From positions 1 through 64,000 of IMG/VR virus record IMGVR_UViG_3300017990_000017: 64,000 nt of DNA; one strand, written 5' to 3'. The notes under the pieces are model-generated. The model did no database searches. It saw only the letters and a program-made list of their open reading frames with translations, and had not been told where the DNA came from. Positions 25,299 through 34,000 of this stretch are shown here, piece by piece (position 1 is the stretch's first letter; each line of letters starts with the position of its first letter). Source of the stretch: a virus. The position numbers and the translations under genes are program-made.

Positions 25299-26029
25299 TC
25301 GAAGCCCAGATCATCTGCTGCAACCCTTGCGACATCCCCGACCTGGGGATTGTGGGGCTGAAGCGTGGGGAGCAGCGTTGGGTTTCGATCGCTGCGGCTC
25401 AGTCTTCCAAGGACTTGGCCAAGGAGCAGGGGAAGGGCAACGTGCGGGTGAATCGAAAAGCTCAACGGAAGGGTGCCGTGCCTACACGTCCAGCTCCGCC
25501 TTTCGTGGCCCACAGCCGGCCACAGAACAAAGAACCCGCCGATTCCGGCAAGGTAGTCGAGCATCGCATCGAAACCTTTGTCGAAAAGACTGTGGTGCAG
25601 GAGGTGGACACCGAGAGGCTCAAGGCCGAGCTCTTGGGCGACCTGATCCCTGGGCTTCGTTCGGTGATCGCCGAGGAGGTCGGGAAGGTGGCCGCTCAAG
25701 CCGCCTCAGAGGCTGCACCAACGGCCCCAACTCCAGCTCCGGCCTTGGACCCTGCACAGCTCGAGGGCGTCCTGGAGAACGTCCTACGGCGCGTAGTGCC
25801 CGAGGGCGGTGTGGCAGGAGCGGCTCCTAGGGCTCGTAAGAGCTCTGGGCCCGAGGAGCCTCTGTTCATCCCGGACAAGATTGTCTCGAAGGACACGAAG
25901 GCCAAGATCGATGTAAAGCAAAAGGCCAGCGAAGGCGGGGAAGAGCTCGACGACGCACAGGCCGCACTCCGTGCACTGCGAAGCAAGAAGCGCGGTAGAA
26001 AGAATGGGAACGAGGAGAACGAATCATGA
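25295..26029 (+). CDS. Hypothetical protein, Ala/Pro-rich with helical segments
   Basis: 244 residues. Short N-terminal domain (MIEAQIICCNPCDIPDLGIV, then KRGEQRWVSI) that could be a small beta fold, then a basic linker. A helical region follows (ERLKAELLGDLIPGLRSVIA, EEVGKVAAQAASEAAP), then a Pro/Ala linker, helix (LEGVLENVLRRVVPEG) and a very basic C-terminus (LRSKKRGRKNG). No recognised family. Its stop overlaps the ATG of the actin-like gene. Confidence 0.45.
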   Translation: MIEAQIICCNPCDIPDLGIVGLKRGEQRWVSIAAAQSSKDLAKEQGKGNVRVNRKAQRKGAVPTRPAPPFVAHSRPQNKEPADSGKVVEHRIETFVEKTVVQEVDTERLKAELLGDLIPGLRSVIAEEVGKVAAQAASEAAPTAPTPAPALDPAQLEGVLENVLRRVVPEGGVAGAAPRARKSSGPEEPLFIPDKIVSKDTKAKIDVKQKASEGGEELDDAQAALRALRSKKRGRKNGNEENES

Positions 26030-28128
26030 GCGATAGTGAAAAACCAGTCCTGGGGGTCGGGCTCGACATGGGCACGATGAACATCGTGGCTGCCCGTCGT
26101 ACCAAGGAAGGCGTCATCACGAACCGCATTCGTGACGCCTTCCTCGATCTGCCGTCCGAGCACCGCAAGATGCTCAAGCTGTCGGGCGTCAACTACGTCT
26201 CAACGGACGACGGGCTCGTCATCGTGGGGGATGCGGCCTACGACATGGCCAACATGTTCAGTCGCGAAGTTCGGCGCCCGCTTCAGAGCGGCCTGATCGC
26301 GGCTGGGGAGATCGATGCACTCGAGATCCTCGGCATCTTGGTCAAGCATGTGCTCGGTGAGCCGAAGGAAGAGAAGGAGGTCTGCTACTTCTCTGTGCCG
26401 GCGGCTCCGGTCGATGATCCGGACCGGGACGTGGTGTACCACCGAGGCGTTCTCGAGCGGATCGTCAACGAGTGCGGCTACAAGGCGTACCCGAGCAACG
26501 AGGCGCTGGCGATCATCTACTCCGAGTGCGCGAAGGATGGTTTCTCCGGCATCGCGTTCTCGTTCGGGTCCGGTATGACCAACGTGGCGCTTGCCATGGG
26601 CACCATCGAGGGTCTGAGTTTTAGCGTCGCGCGCTGTCTCTCAGGAGACTTCCCGGTCGTCACGCGGGAAGGGCTTAAAACGATGGAGGAGGTGCGCGAA
26701 GGTGACGAAATCCTCGACGCATACGGTGTTTTCGTGCCTGTCCTTGAGAAGATGTCGAACGGGACCCGGCGCCATCTCATCGAGGTTCAACTCGAGAATC
26801 TCCCTGCTTTCCCTCACCGTCTCACACACGACCATCGGGTATTTGTCCAACGTCGTTTCGGATGGGAGTGGGTTGAGGCAGGGGATCTTCGTGAGGGGGA
26901 TACCGTGGGTATCGCGACGATCCAGTCCGACCGGGACAGCGGATCGAGCTACTATTTCGGTAGGCAAGACGGAAAAAACGTCACGGTTGCTGGGGCGCGT
27001 GGGTTGGGGCGTCTGATGGGGATGTTCCTCGGCGATGGTTCATGTGGTCCTCATGCCGAAAGGCCGTCTTATGTCCAGTTTGCCATCAACCGCCGGGATC
27101 AACATCTTGTCGAAGAGTATACAGACTTGTGTTTCCGCCTGTTCCATCGAGAACCGGAGATCGTGGACGATCCCGCCGAAAACCTCACGCGCCTCAAACT
27201 TCACATCACACCGGTGGCCTGCCATTTCAAGGAAAAGTTCTACGATGATGAGGGGACAAAACGGTGCCCGCTTGATCCCTCCAAGATCGGCAACCAGATG
27301 GCACTCGGAATTCTTCATGGTCTGATGGACAGCGACTCCCATGAGGAGCTCAAGCGTCACACGATCACGAACACATCGGTGCCTGTCGTCATGTTGGCTC
27401 ACCATCTACTCAACCGTTTCGGGATCGAACATTCAATCCTCAAACGGGAGCCACGCCTCGGCGGCGTGAACGCACGTGGTGTCCAAATCGAAGGTCGCAA
27501 ACCGTGCTACGAGATCAGGATCAACGGCCACGTAGCGAAGAATCTGTTCGACACGATGCTCACAGTCGAAGGCCACCAAGTGTTCGACAGATTCCCCGCC
27601 TTCGTCACCTACAAGGTCGCTTCGGTTTCCGAAGTGGAGCATGATGGGGAGGTCTACGACATCCGTGTGGGGTCGGAACACCACTCTTTCAGTTCTCCAG
27701 GCATGACGGTTCATAACTGTGGGGACTGGATCGACCACGGTGCCGCGAAGTCCACGGGCTCTACGCAGGCTCGCATGTGTAGCCTCAAGGAGAAGGGGCT
27801 CAACCTCATGCACCCGCAGAGCCGTGAAGAAGAGGCTCTGGTGGTCTACTACAAGAGCCTCATCGAGTACGCGCTCGACAACGTCGCGAGCGAGTTCATG
27901 AAGATCCAGGGCAAGTTCTCGCTGCCGAAGCCGATCCCCATCGTCGTCAGCGGCGGTACGTCCAAGGCCGGTGGGTTCCTCGAGTTCTTCACCCAAGTCT
28001 TCGAGGACAAACGTAAAAAGTTCCCCATCGAGATCAGCGAGATCCGGGCGGCTAAGGAGCCTCTGGATGCTGTTGCACGGGGTCTTCTTGTGCAGGCGAT
28101 GCAAGAGTACGTGGACGACGAGGACTGA
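26026..28128 (+). CDS. Actin-like ATPase interrupted by an intein
   Basis: 700 residues before splicing, about 339 after. The exteins carry the actin/Hsp70 fold motifs: phosphate-1 LGVGLDMGTMNIVAA near residue 9, phosphate-2 GIAFSFGSGMTNVALA near 184, and the adenosine motif IPIVVSGGTSKAGGF in the C-extein. The join falls at SFSVAR/CGDWID, so splicing rebuilds a conserved GDWID segment. The relatives are MreB/ParM/Alp-type proteins used for DNA or organelle positioning; in a late phage operon the role could be DNA or capsid positioning, but that is inference. The gene overlaps its upstream neighbour by 4 nt. Confidence 0.85.
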   Translation: MSDSEKPVLGVGLDMGTMNIVAARRTKEGVITNRIRDAFLDLPSEHRKMLKLSGVNYVSTDDGLVIVGDAAYDMANMFSREVRRPLQSGLIAAGEIDALEILGILVKHVLGEPKEEKEVCYFSVPAAPVDDPDRDVVYHRGVLERIVNECGYKAYPSNEALAIIYSECAKDGFSGIAFSFGSGMTNVALAMGTIEGLSFSVARCLSGDFPVVTREGLKTMEEVREGDEILDAYGVFVPVLEKMSNGTRRHLIEVQLENLPAFPHRLTHDHRVFVQRRFGWEWVEAGDLREGDTVGIATIQSDRDSGSSYYFGRQDGKNVTVAGARGLGRLMGMFLGDGSCGPHAERPSYVQFAINRRDQHLVEEYTDLCFRLFHREPEIVDDPAENLTRLKLHITPVACHFKEKFYDDEGTKRCPLDPSKIGNQMALGILHGLMDSDSHEELKRHTITNTSVPVVMLAHHLLNRFGIEHSILKREPRLGGVNARGVQIEGRKPCYEIRINGHVAKNLFDTMLTVEGHQVFDRFPAFVTYKVASVSEVEHDGEVYDIRVGSEHHSFSSPGMTVHNCGDWIDHGAAKSTGSTQARMCSLKEKGLNLMHPQSREEEALVVYYKSLIEYALDNVASEFMKIQGKFSLPKPIPIVVSGGTSKAGGFLEFFTQVFEDKRKKFPIEISEIRAAKEPLDAVARGLLVQAMQEYVDDED
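26635..27717 (+). mobile_element. Intein with LAGLIDADG homing endonuclease
   Basis: 361 codons, precursor residues 204-564. Block A starts CLSGDFPVVTREG at C204; block B has T267-H-D-H270; the C-terminal block reads VYDIRVGSEHHSF ... MTVHN with H563-N564, followed by C565 as the +1 nucleophile. Two LAGLIDADG motifs are present: LGRLMGMFLGDG (acid D337) and ALGILHGLMDSDS (acid D435). All residues needed for splicing and DNA cutting are visible, so both activities may be intact. Insertion next to the phosphate-2 motif fits the tendency of inteins to sit in active-site codons. Confidence 0.9.
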
Positions 28129-28150
28129 CAGCGGTTTTCGTTCTATGCCG

Positions 28151-28186
28151 AAGCCTCCTGTGGGAACCCAAATCCCCAGGAGGCTT
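28151..28186 (+). terminator. Hairpin after the actin-like gene
   Basis: AAGCCTCCTG (28151-28160) and CAGGAGGCTT (28177-28186) form a perfect 10-bp stem with a 16-nt loop. There is no T run. It ends 6 nt before the GTG of the next endonuclease gene and may both end the upstream transcript and limit endonuclease expression. Confidence 0.55.
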
Positions 28187-28192
28187 TGAGCT

Positions 28193-28972
28193 GTGCCACC
28201 TCGTACCCAACCACTTCTGGAACGAGAAGTCCTGGAAACTCTGTATTTCCAAGAAGGGCTCTCTATCCAAAAGGTCGCTGACCGAACCGGAACCAACATC
28301 CGGCTTGTGCGCGACTCGTTCACTGCACACGGGCTTACGTGGCGCTCTCGGTCGCAAGCCATGACAGGTTTGGTTCGGAGCGCAGAAACGCGGGCCAAGG
28401 TTTCAGCAGCACGACGAGGACGACGAGACACGCCGGAAACCGCAGCGAAAAAACGTGAAATTCTGGATCGAGTGCGTCGCTGGAATGTCGGCCTGACCAA
28501 GGAAACCGATGAGCGTGTGGCTCGGGCTGCTGCGGCATTTGCCAAGGTTGTTCGGACTCCCGAATTCCGTGAAGCACAGTCACGTCGCGCGTCCGAAAGA
28601 CTTCGAACTACAGGAGGAGGTTTTGCCCGTGGTTGGCATGACTCCCCCAAAGCGGGTCGCGTACACTTCATGAGTTCCTGGGAAAAAAATCGTTTCATCG
28701 AACTGGATGCGGATGACACGGTCCTCCTGTACAAACCACAACCTTTCTCGATCCCCTACTTCTGGGAAGGAGCGGTCAAACACTACACCCCCGACACCCT
28801 GGTTATCTACGAAGGTCGCCTTCCGGAAGTAGAAGAGATCAAACCTCGACGACGAATCGAGGCTGACAAAACAGGCCGCATCGCGGCCAAGTTCATCGCA
28901 GGTCGTAAGTTCTGCGTGGACCGTGGCTGGCTCTACCGTGTCATCGACACGAAGCCTGAAGGGAAGGTGTGA
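28193..28972 (+). CDS. Free-standing PD-(D/E)XK endonuclease (TnsA-like), probable homing gene
   Basis: 259 residues from GTG 28193. Residues about 17-60 form a helix-turn-helix (GLSIQKVADRTGTNIRLVRD). A basic helical linker follows. The C-terminal domain has E164 (SSWEKNRF), the core P200-D201 (HYTPDTLVIYEG) and E215-x-K217 (PEVEEIKPRR), then AAKFIAGRKFCVDRGWLYRV, the order of a TnsA-like PD-(D/E)XK nuclease. It stands alone between the intein-bearing gene and a tail gene, preceded by a hairpin, like phage homing endonucleases. It overlaps the start of the next frame. Target unknown. Confidence 0.75.
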   Translation: MPPRTQPLLEREVLETLYFQEGLSIQKVADRTGTNIRLVRDSFTAHGLTWRSRSQAMTGLVRSAETRAKVSAARRGRRDTPETAAKKREILDRVRRWNVGLTKETDERVARAAAAFAKVVRTPEFREAQSRRASERLRTTGGGFARGWHDSPKAGRVHFMSSWEKNRFIELDADDTVLLYKPQPFSIPYFWEGAVKHYTPDTLVIYEGRLPEVEEIKPRRRIEADKTGRIAAKFIAGRKFCVDRGWLYRVIDTKPEGKV

Positions 28973-30242
28973 GATTTACTATTTCTTGACCCAGCAGATC
29001 CAACGTGTCTTCATCGAGGAGCTGCGCAACTACTGGCAGTACCACCCTCGGTACAAGGACATCGTTGATCACATCCAGGGTAAGTACTCGTTTCGTGAGC
29101 GTCCGCAGTTCGGCATCGTCCTGAAAAACAGTGCGGGTAACCAAGCGCAGCTCGCTGCCGACAACTTCCAAGGGTACGTCCACAGCTACGTTTACTTGGC
29201 CAACGTTGAAGGCAAGCCTGGCTTGTCGATCGAGTGGGTCAAGGAGAACATGATCGACATCCAGAACAACGGTGGTCTGTTCCCGACTGAGGCGGGCATC
29301 TACTACATTGACTTCTGTGATGCGAACGGCAACCCAACGGATGATGCGTTCTTCGTCGATCCACTGCTGAACGTCGAGGACGAGACGGTCTTCCAGGTCA
29401 ACGACACGGAGTACCAGCTTCAGAAGGGTGCCTTCTTGGCAGGGACGCTTCGTCTGTACCGGATGCCTGGCAACCTCCAACTGTACGAAGGCACGCATTA
29501 CACGGCTGACCCTGCGACAGGGATGCTCGAGCTCACCGAGCCTCTGTCCGAAGAGGATTTCCTTTCGGCGGACTACCGTTGCCCTGGTGAGACGACGGGT
29601 CCGTGGAAGGTCATGGAGAACCGGGCGTTGACGGAACCCATCCCTGGTGTCGTGTTGGCCTTCGGTCGCCGCATCACTCCGGGAGATCGGTTGGCGGTTG
29701 TGGTGCAGTCGAAGCGATCAATCTCTGCGCTCGAGTTCGGTGGTCGTTGGGACCTCACGCTCGACGTGGATGTCATCGCTCGAGATCCGCTCGCGCAACG
29801 TGAAATTCTGGATCAGACCGCTCTGTACCTGTGGGCAACTGCGCGTCCTCGGCTCTCGAGCGCGGGCATCGAGCTTTTGTCGATCAATCTCGGCGGCGAG
29901 ACCGAAGAGGTTTACGACGAAAACGCCGATGACTGGTTCTACAACGCCAGTTTCAACCTTCAGCTTCAGACGGATTGGAGCATCCACGTGCCTCTGGGCA
30001 TCTGTATCCGGGGCGTCGAGCCTGGTGGAGGACCTCCATTGCCTCTTTCTGGGCCGAGTCAGGCTCCGCTCACACCGCCCTTCATCGAGCAGATCGCGGG
30101 CCTCACGGACGAGCAGATCGCCCAAATTCAGGACAACATCCGCGCGATGGCCGATCTGGGCCTCTCCCAGACGTTCGATCCCTGGTACGCGGGCAAGTCT
30201 GGTTTCCCTGGCAAGAAGAACACGGGCCCGATGCTTCGTTAG
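28923..30242 (+). CDS. Putative tail/virion protein, start uncertain
   Basis: Up to 439 residues. The convincing protein begins at YYFLTQQIQRVFIEELRNYW, encoded from about 28977. No ATG lies there: in-frame options are GTG 28923 and 28938 (inside the endonuclease gene), TTG 28986, or a rare ATT at 28974 sitting 7 nt after GGGAAGG. GTG 28923 is listed as the longest standard start. The body is mixed alpha/beta with a domain containing REILDQTALYLWATARPRL and a C-terminal helix (IAGLTDEQIAQIQDNIRAMA). A tail or baseplate-associated protein is likely from position; no family is firmly recognised. Confidence 0.6.
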   Translation: MAGSTVSSTRSLKGRCEIYYFLTQQIQRVFIEELRNYWQYHPRYKDIVDHIQGKYSFRERPQFGIVLKNSAGNQAQLAADNFQGYVHSYVYLANVEGKPGLSIEWVKENMIDIQNNGGLFPTEAGIYYIDFCDANGNPTDDAFFVDPLLNVEDETVFQVNDTEYQLQKGAFLAGTLRLYRMPGNLQLYEGTHYTADPATGMLELTEPLSEEDFLSADYRCPGETTGPWKVMENRALTEPIPGVVLAFGRRITPGDRLAVVVQSKRSISALEFGGRWDLTLDVDVIARDPLAQREILDQTALYLWATARPRLSSAGIELLSINLGGETEEVYDENADDWFYNASFNLQLQTDWSIHVPLGICIRGVEPGGGPPLPLSGPSQAPLTPPFIEQIAGLTDEQIAQIQDNIRAMADLGLSQTFDPWYAGKSGFPGKKNTGPMLR

Positions 30243-30282
30243 TGGGCCTATACCGGCGCACATATAGACGGAGCACGCGCGC

Positions 30283-30786
30283 TTGCCCATTTTCAAGTAC
30301 CACTGCTCGGATTGCGGACTTCGGTTCCAGTCCATGCAGCCCAAAACGGCTGCCAAGGAGACGCTTCCCTGCAAGAAGTGCAGGGGTCGTGCGTCCCGGC
30401 AAGTCTCGGCTGCTAATTTCAAGTTCGGTCATCGGCCTGATGCTCCGGCTCCTCAGAACACGGGAGCGAGCTCGGTCGATCACGACGTGGATGTGGTGAT
30501 CGGTCGAAGCGCACAGGCCAACCTGCGCGTCTACCAGGACCGCCAAGACTACAAGCGGCGCGTCATTGACGCCAACAACACTACTGGTGATCACCTCAGC
30601 CGGCTTGATAATGGCGACTACTTCGTCATGACCGAGCAACAGCGCATCGCTGCGAAGAAGGCGCGCCTTCAAAACCAGGAGGCGATGAAGCGCATCACCG
30701 AGTACCGGAAAGCGAAGGGCGCGTATGGCCGAACCGGCAAGTCCCTTTCCGGCACCCATGAGATTCCCGACGAGGCTGCTTCGTAG
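30283..30786 (+). CDS. Second FmdB-like zinc ribbon protein
   Basis: 167 residues from TTG 30283, with GGAG 9 nt upstream. The N-terminus (PIFKYHCSDCGLRFQ ... LPCKKCRGRA) forms a Cx2C...Cx2C ribbon similar to the gene at 246. The rest is hydrophilic (VIGRSAQANLRVYQDRQDYK, RRVIDANNTTGDHLSRLDNG) and ends in a basic region. As with the first copy the biochemical role is unknown. A TATAG string lies at 30263-30267 upstream. Confidence 0.7.
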   Translation: MPIFKYHCSDCGLRFQSMQPKTAAKETLPCKKCRGRASRQVSAANFKFGHRPDAPAPQNTGASSVDHDVDVVIGRSAQANLRVYQDRQDYKRRVIDANNTTGDHLSRLDNGDYFVMTEQQRIAAKKARLQNQEAMKRITEYRKAKGAYGRTGKSLSGTHEIPDEAAS

Positions 30787-31050
30787 AAAGCGGTCGCTAC
30801 CCCGGGCCTCCCTTGGAGGCACCCAGATTGAACCAGACAGACACGACAGATTGAGACACACCCGCTGTTTTCCAGCAGCACCCCGATCTTCCTCCCCTCA
30901 CGGGGACGGCCAAATGGAAACCGACAAACGGACGTGAACGAGAAGCAGATGTGTACTCCAGTGCTCTTTTGAGCGCATCCAGCGACTGCAATCCAGGGCT
31001 TTTAGCTCCACAGGAGAGATCTGCCCTGACTCCGAAGAGGTAGCCCCACA
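30787..31050 (+). promoter_or_regulatory. 264-nt untranslated leader of the sheath gene with conserved hairpin (copy 2)
   Basis: No convincing ORF. A hairpin GCCTCC/GGAGGC (30806-30820, loop CTT) lies just after the zinc ribbon gene. At 30888-30914 is the conserved element: CTTCC, stem TCCCC/GGGGA with loop TCAC, then CGGCCAAA. The rest shows nothing recognisable apart from AGAGG 12 nt before ATG 31051. A long leader before an abundant tail protein suggests regulation at RNA level. Confidence 0.5.
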
Positions 31051-34000
31051 ATGGCCGATTTCCCAGGCAACATTTACGCCCCGCCCGGCGTGTACACGCG
31101 GACGCTTTTCGAGAGCCCGGTTTCCGCTGTACTTGCTGGTGTCCGGATTCCTGTCTTCATCGGGACCGGTAACGAGCTTCTCCAGCAACAAGACCTCGAA
31201 GTCATCCGTGGCTCCTCGAGCTCCGTGGACCAGCAGGTTCCACAGGAGGACGAGACTGGTCGCGCGGTAGTCTCGATCTCCGACACTGGCCAGGTCACCC
31301 TCGGTGACTTCAATGGCGAGCGTCGTCGGATCCAGGTGCGCAACTTCCCCATCACCAACGGTGATGGCAGCGGCACCATCGCCACCGACCCGAGCTCGAT
31401 CTTCGTGACGATCAACGGGCGTGCCGATGTGGTGCTCAGCGTCGCGCGCGCCGACATCGGCGTCATCGAGATCAGCACCGCTCCCGAGCTCGGTGACGAT
31501 GTGCGGATCACGTACTTCTTCAAGCGGACCGACTCCCAGATCACCGACGATGTCTCGAACCAGGCGACGCCCTCGAGCGCCGTCCTGGATGGCGCGCTCG
31601 GCAACCAGTACGAGTTCACCGCCGACACCAACGAGCTCACCGTCACGGTGGATTTCGACCAGTCGCAGGCGACTCAACAGGTCGTGACCGCGACCTTCCC
31701 GACTGGGAGCGTCACTGCCGCCACGGTTGTCTCGTTGATCAACGGCGCGGCAGCCGGCACGTCTCTCGTCGCTTCGGAGTTCACGAACAACTTTGGCCAG
31801 ACCGCTGTGCGTTTGGTTGCTGACCGTGATCTGCTCATCGGCGACGGATCGGCCAACGTCGTCTTGGGCTTCTCGCGGGGTCAGAGCACCAACCGCAACC
31901 GAACTTTCTACACCTACAACGGTCCCATCGTGGACGGTACCAACGGCGGTATCACCACCACCGACGTTTCGAAGGTGACGGTTCGCGTGGACGGGGTGCA
32001 GGTCATCCCCACAGAGGTGGACGGCCAGAACCACGCTGTGACGCTGCCCTTCGCTCCCGAAGTGGGATCGCAGGTCACTGTCCAGTACTTCTTCAACTCG
32101 TGGCAAGACACGTTCGACTACCTGGCGAACATCAATGTCACCGAGGTCTTGCGGTGCGGCATCGTTCCGCTCAACAACGATTTCATCGAGGGTGCTGACT
32201 TCATCCTCAAGGACGACCTGATCGTCTGGGGTTCCGCTTTCCTGGTGTCGCCCGGAGTCACGAGCCCCGGAGCTCCCGCGTTCGGTCCCACGCAGATCAG
32301 CGGCCTGCTCATCGACAACCGATGGTTCCTTGCGCCCACCGATGTGGTGGTCGACGACACGGTCAACCCGCCTGTTGAGGATCGTACCAAGTTCACGTTG
32401 CCGGCTCAGCCCACCACGGGCAACGGTCGTGACACCCCGCTGGGTCAGCAGACTTTCCTCAGCATCAGCAACAACCGTCTCGATCTCCCGACCAACAACC
32501 CGAACCTGGTTCGGGCCTACTGGGGCTTCAGCATCCAAGACGCCCTCCAGCGCGGTCCGGTGACGGTGACGCAGGTTCAGGGTACGGAGATCACCCTCGA
32601 GCAGCCGGTGCCCGTGGGCGCCGAGGTTTGGGCGACCTTCTGGTACAACATCCTCGTCGATGAGGAGTACACCGTTCAGGTTGAGACCAGCGGACCGTCG
32701 GGCATCGGTACCTACTTCCTGTTCGACAGCAACGGGAACCCGGTCTACACGCCGAAGTTCGGTAGCAAGGGTCCGGCGCTCACCGGCGTCACGATCCAGT
32801 TCCCGAGCGGCTCGGAGATCACTCCCGACGTTCACTTCGAGGGCGGCACGCAAGGCCCCGTCGAGGAAACCGTCACCATTCAGTTCTCCGACAAGGACTC
32901 GACGATCGGCAAGTTCACGGTTCCCGGTTCGGGCCCGTATTTCTTCGTCGAAAGTCAGTCGGACCGAGCTCGGTTCACCATCGACAGCTCTCCGCTGGCG
33001 GGCGGTGCGGCCGGCATCGATCTCTCGGCGCCACACGGCATCGCGGGTCTCGGTTTCAACGCCTCGCTCCTTGGTGAGGAGATTGTCTACACCGACGACT
33101 CGGGCAAGACGACCTACGATGTTCTCGCCGGTCTGAACGACAACATCTCGTTCACGGTGGACAACGTGGTGGTCACGGTGAACGTCCCGGCACAGACGGG
33201 CGTGAACGCCGATGCCTACGTCGAGGCGATCAACGCTGAGTCCAAGCTCGCTGACAACAACCCGTACTACGACGGCGTGACGCGGTTCCTCGGAACCACG
33301 ACCATCACGGCTGGTGAGTACGACACCCTCACGTTCAACTACACGGGCGTCACCAACGGCAGCACTGGCCCGGTGACGGCGACCATCGCCCCGGGTATCT
33401 ACGTGTCCCCGAACGCGCTGGCTGCTGCGGTGAACTCCGCACTCGACACCGCCATCGCTGCTCTCCCGGCAGCCTACGATGGTGTGGACGTGACCTGCAC
33501 GGCGAACGCGGACGGTCAGATGCGGTTCACCTTCACAGGTGCCGACACTGACCTCGGTACCTTCGCGACCGGCACCGTCACCAACGTGGCTTCGGTTCTG
33601 GGAGACACCATCGAGATTGGAGGCATCACGCTTACCGGTTCCCTTGGGGTCACTCCCGGCGGTCTCGACTACGACACCGGCCAAGCTCGAGGCACCATCA
33701 TGGCTGCCGGCGTTCAGCCTGGTGACACCATCACCATCGATACCACGGCAGTGGGCGGTGGCCCGGTTCTCCTGACCGCAGCCGGAGCTCAGACTCCGGG
33801 TGGCCTCAACTTCAATGAGGGCGTCCAGGCGAGCGGCACCATCACCGTGAGCGGGCCGATCCCGAACGACACGGTTACCGTTGACGGCATCACTCTGACC
33901 GCTTTGGGAATGCAGTCCCCGGGTGGTCTGGACTTCGACGAAGGCACCCGTTCGACCGGTTCGGCTACCCTCGCCAGCGTCGTGTACGGCGACACCATCA

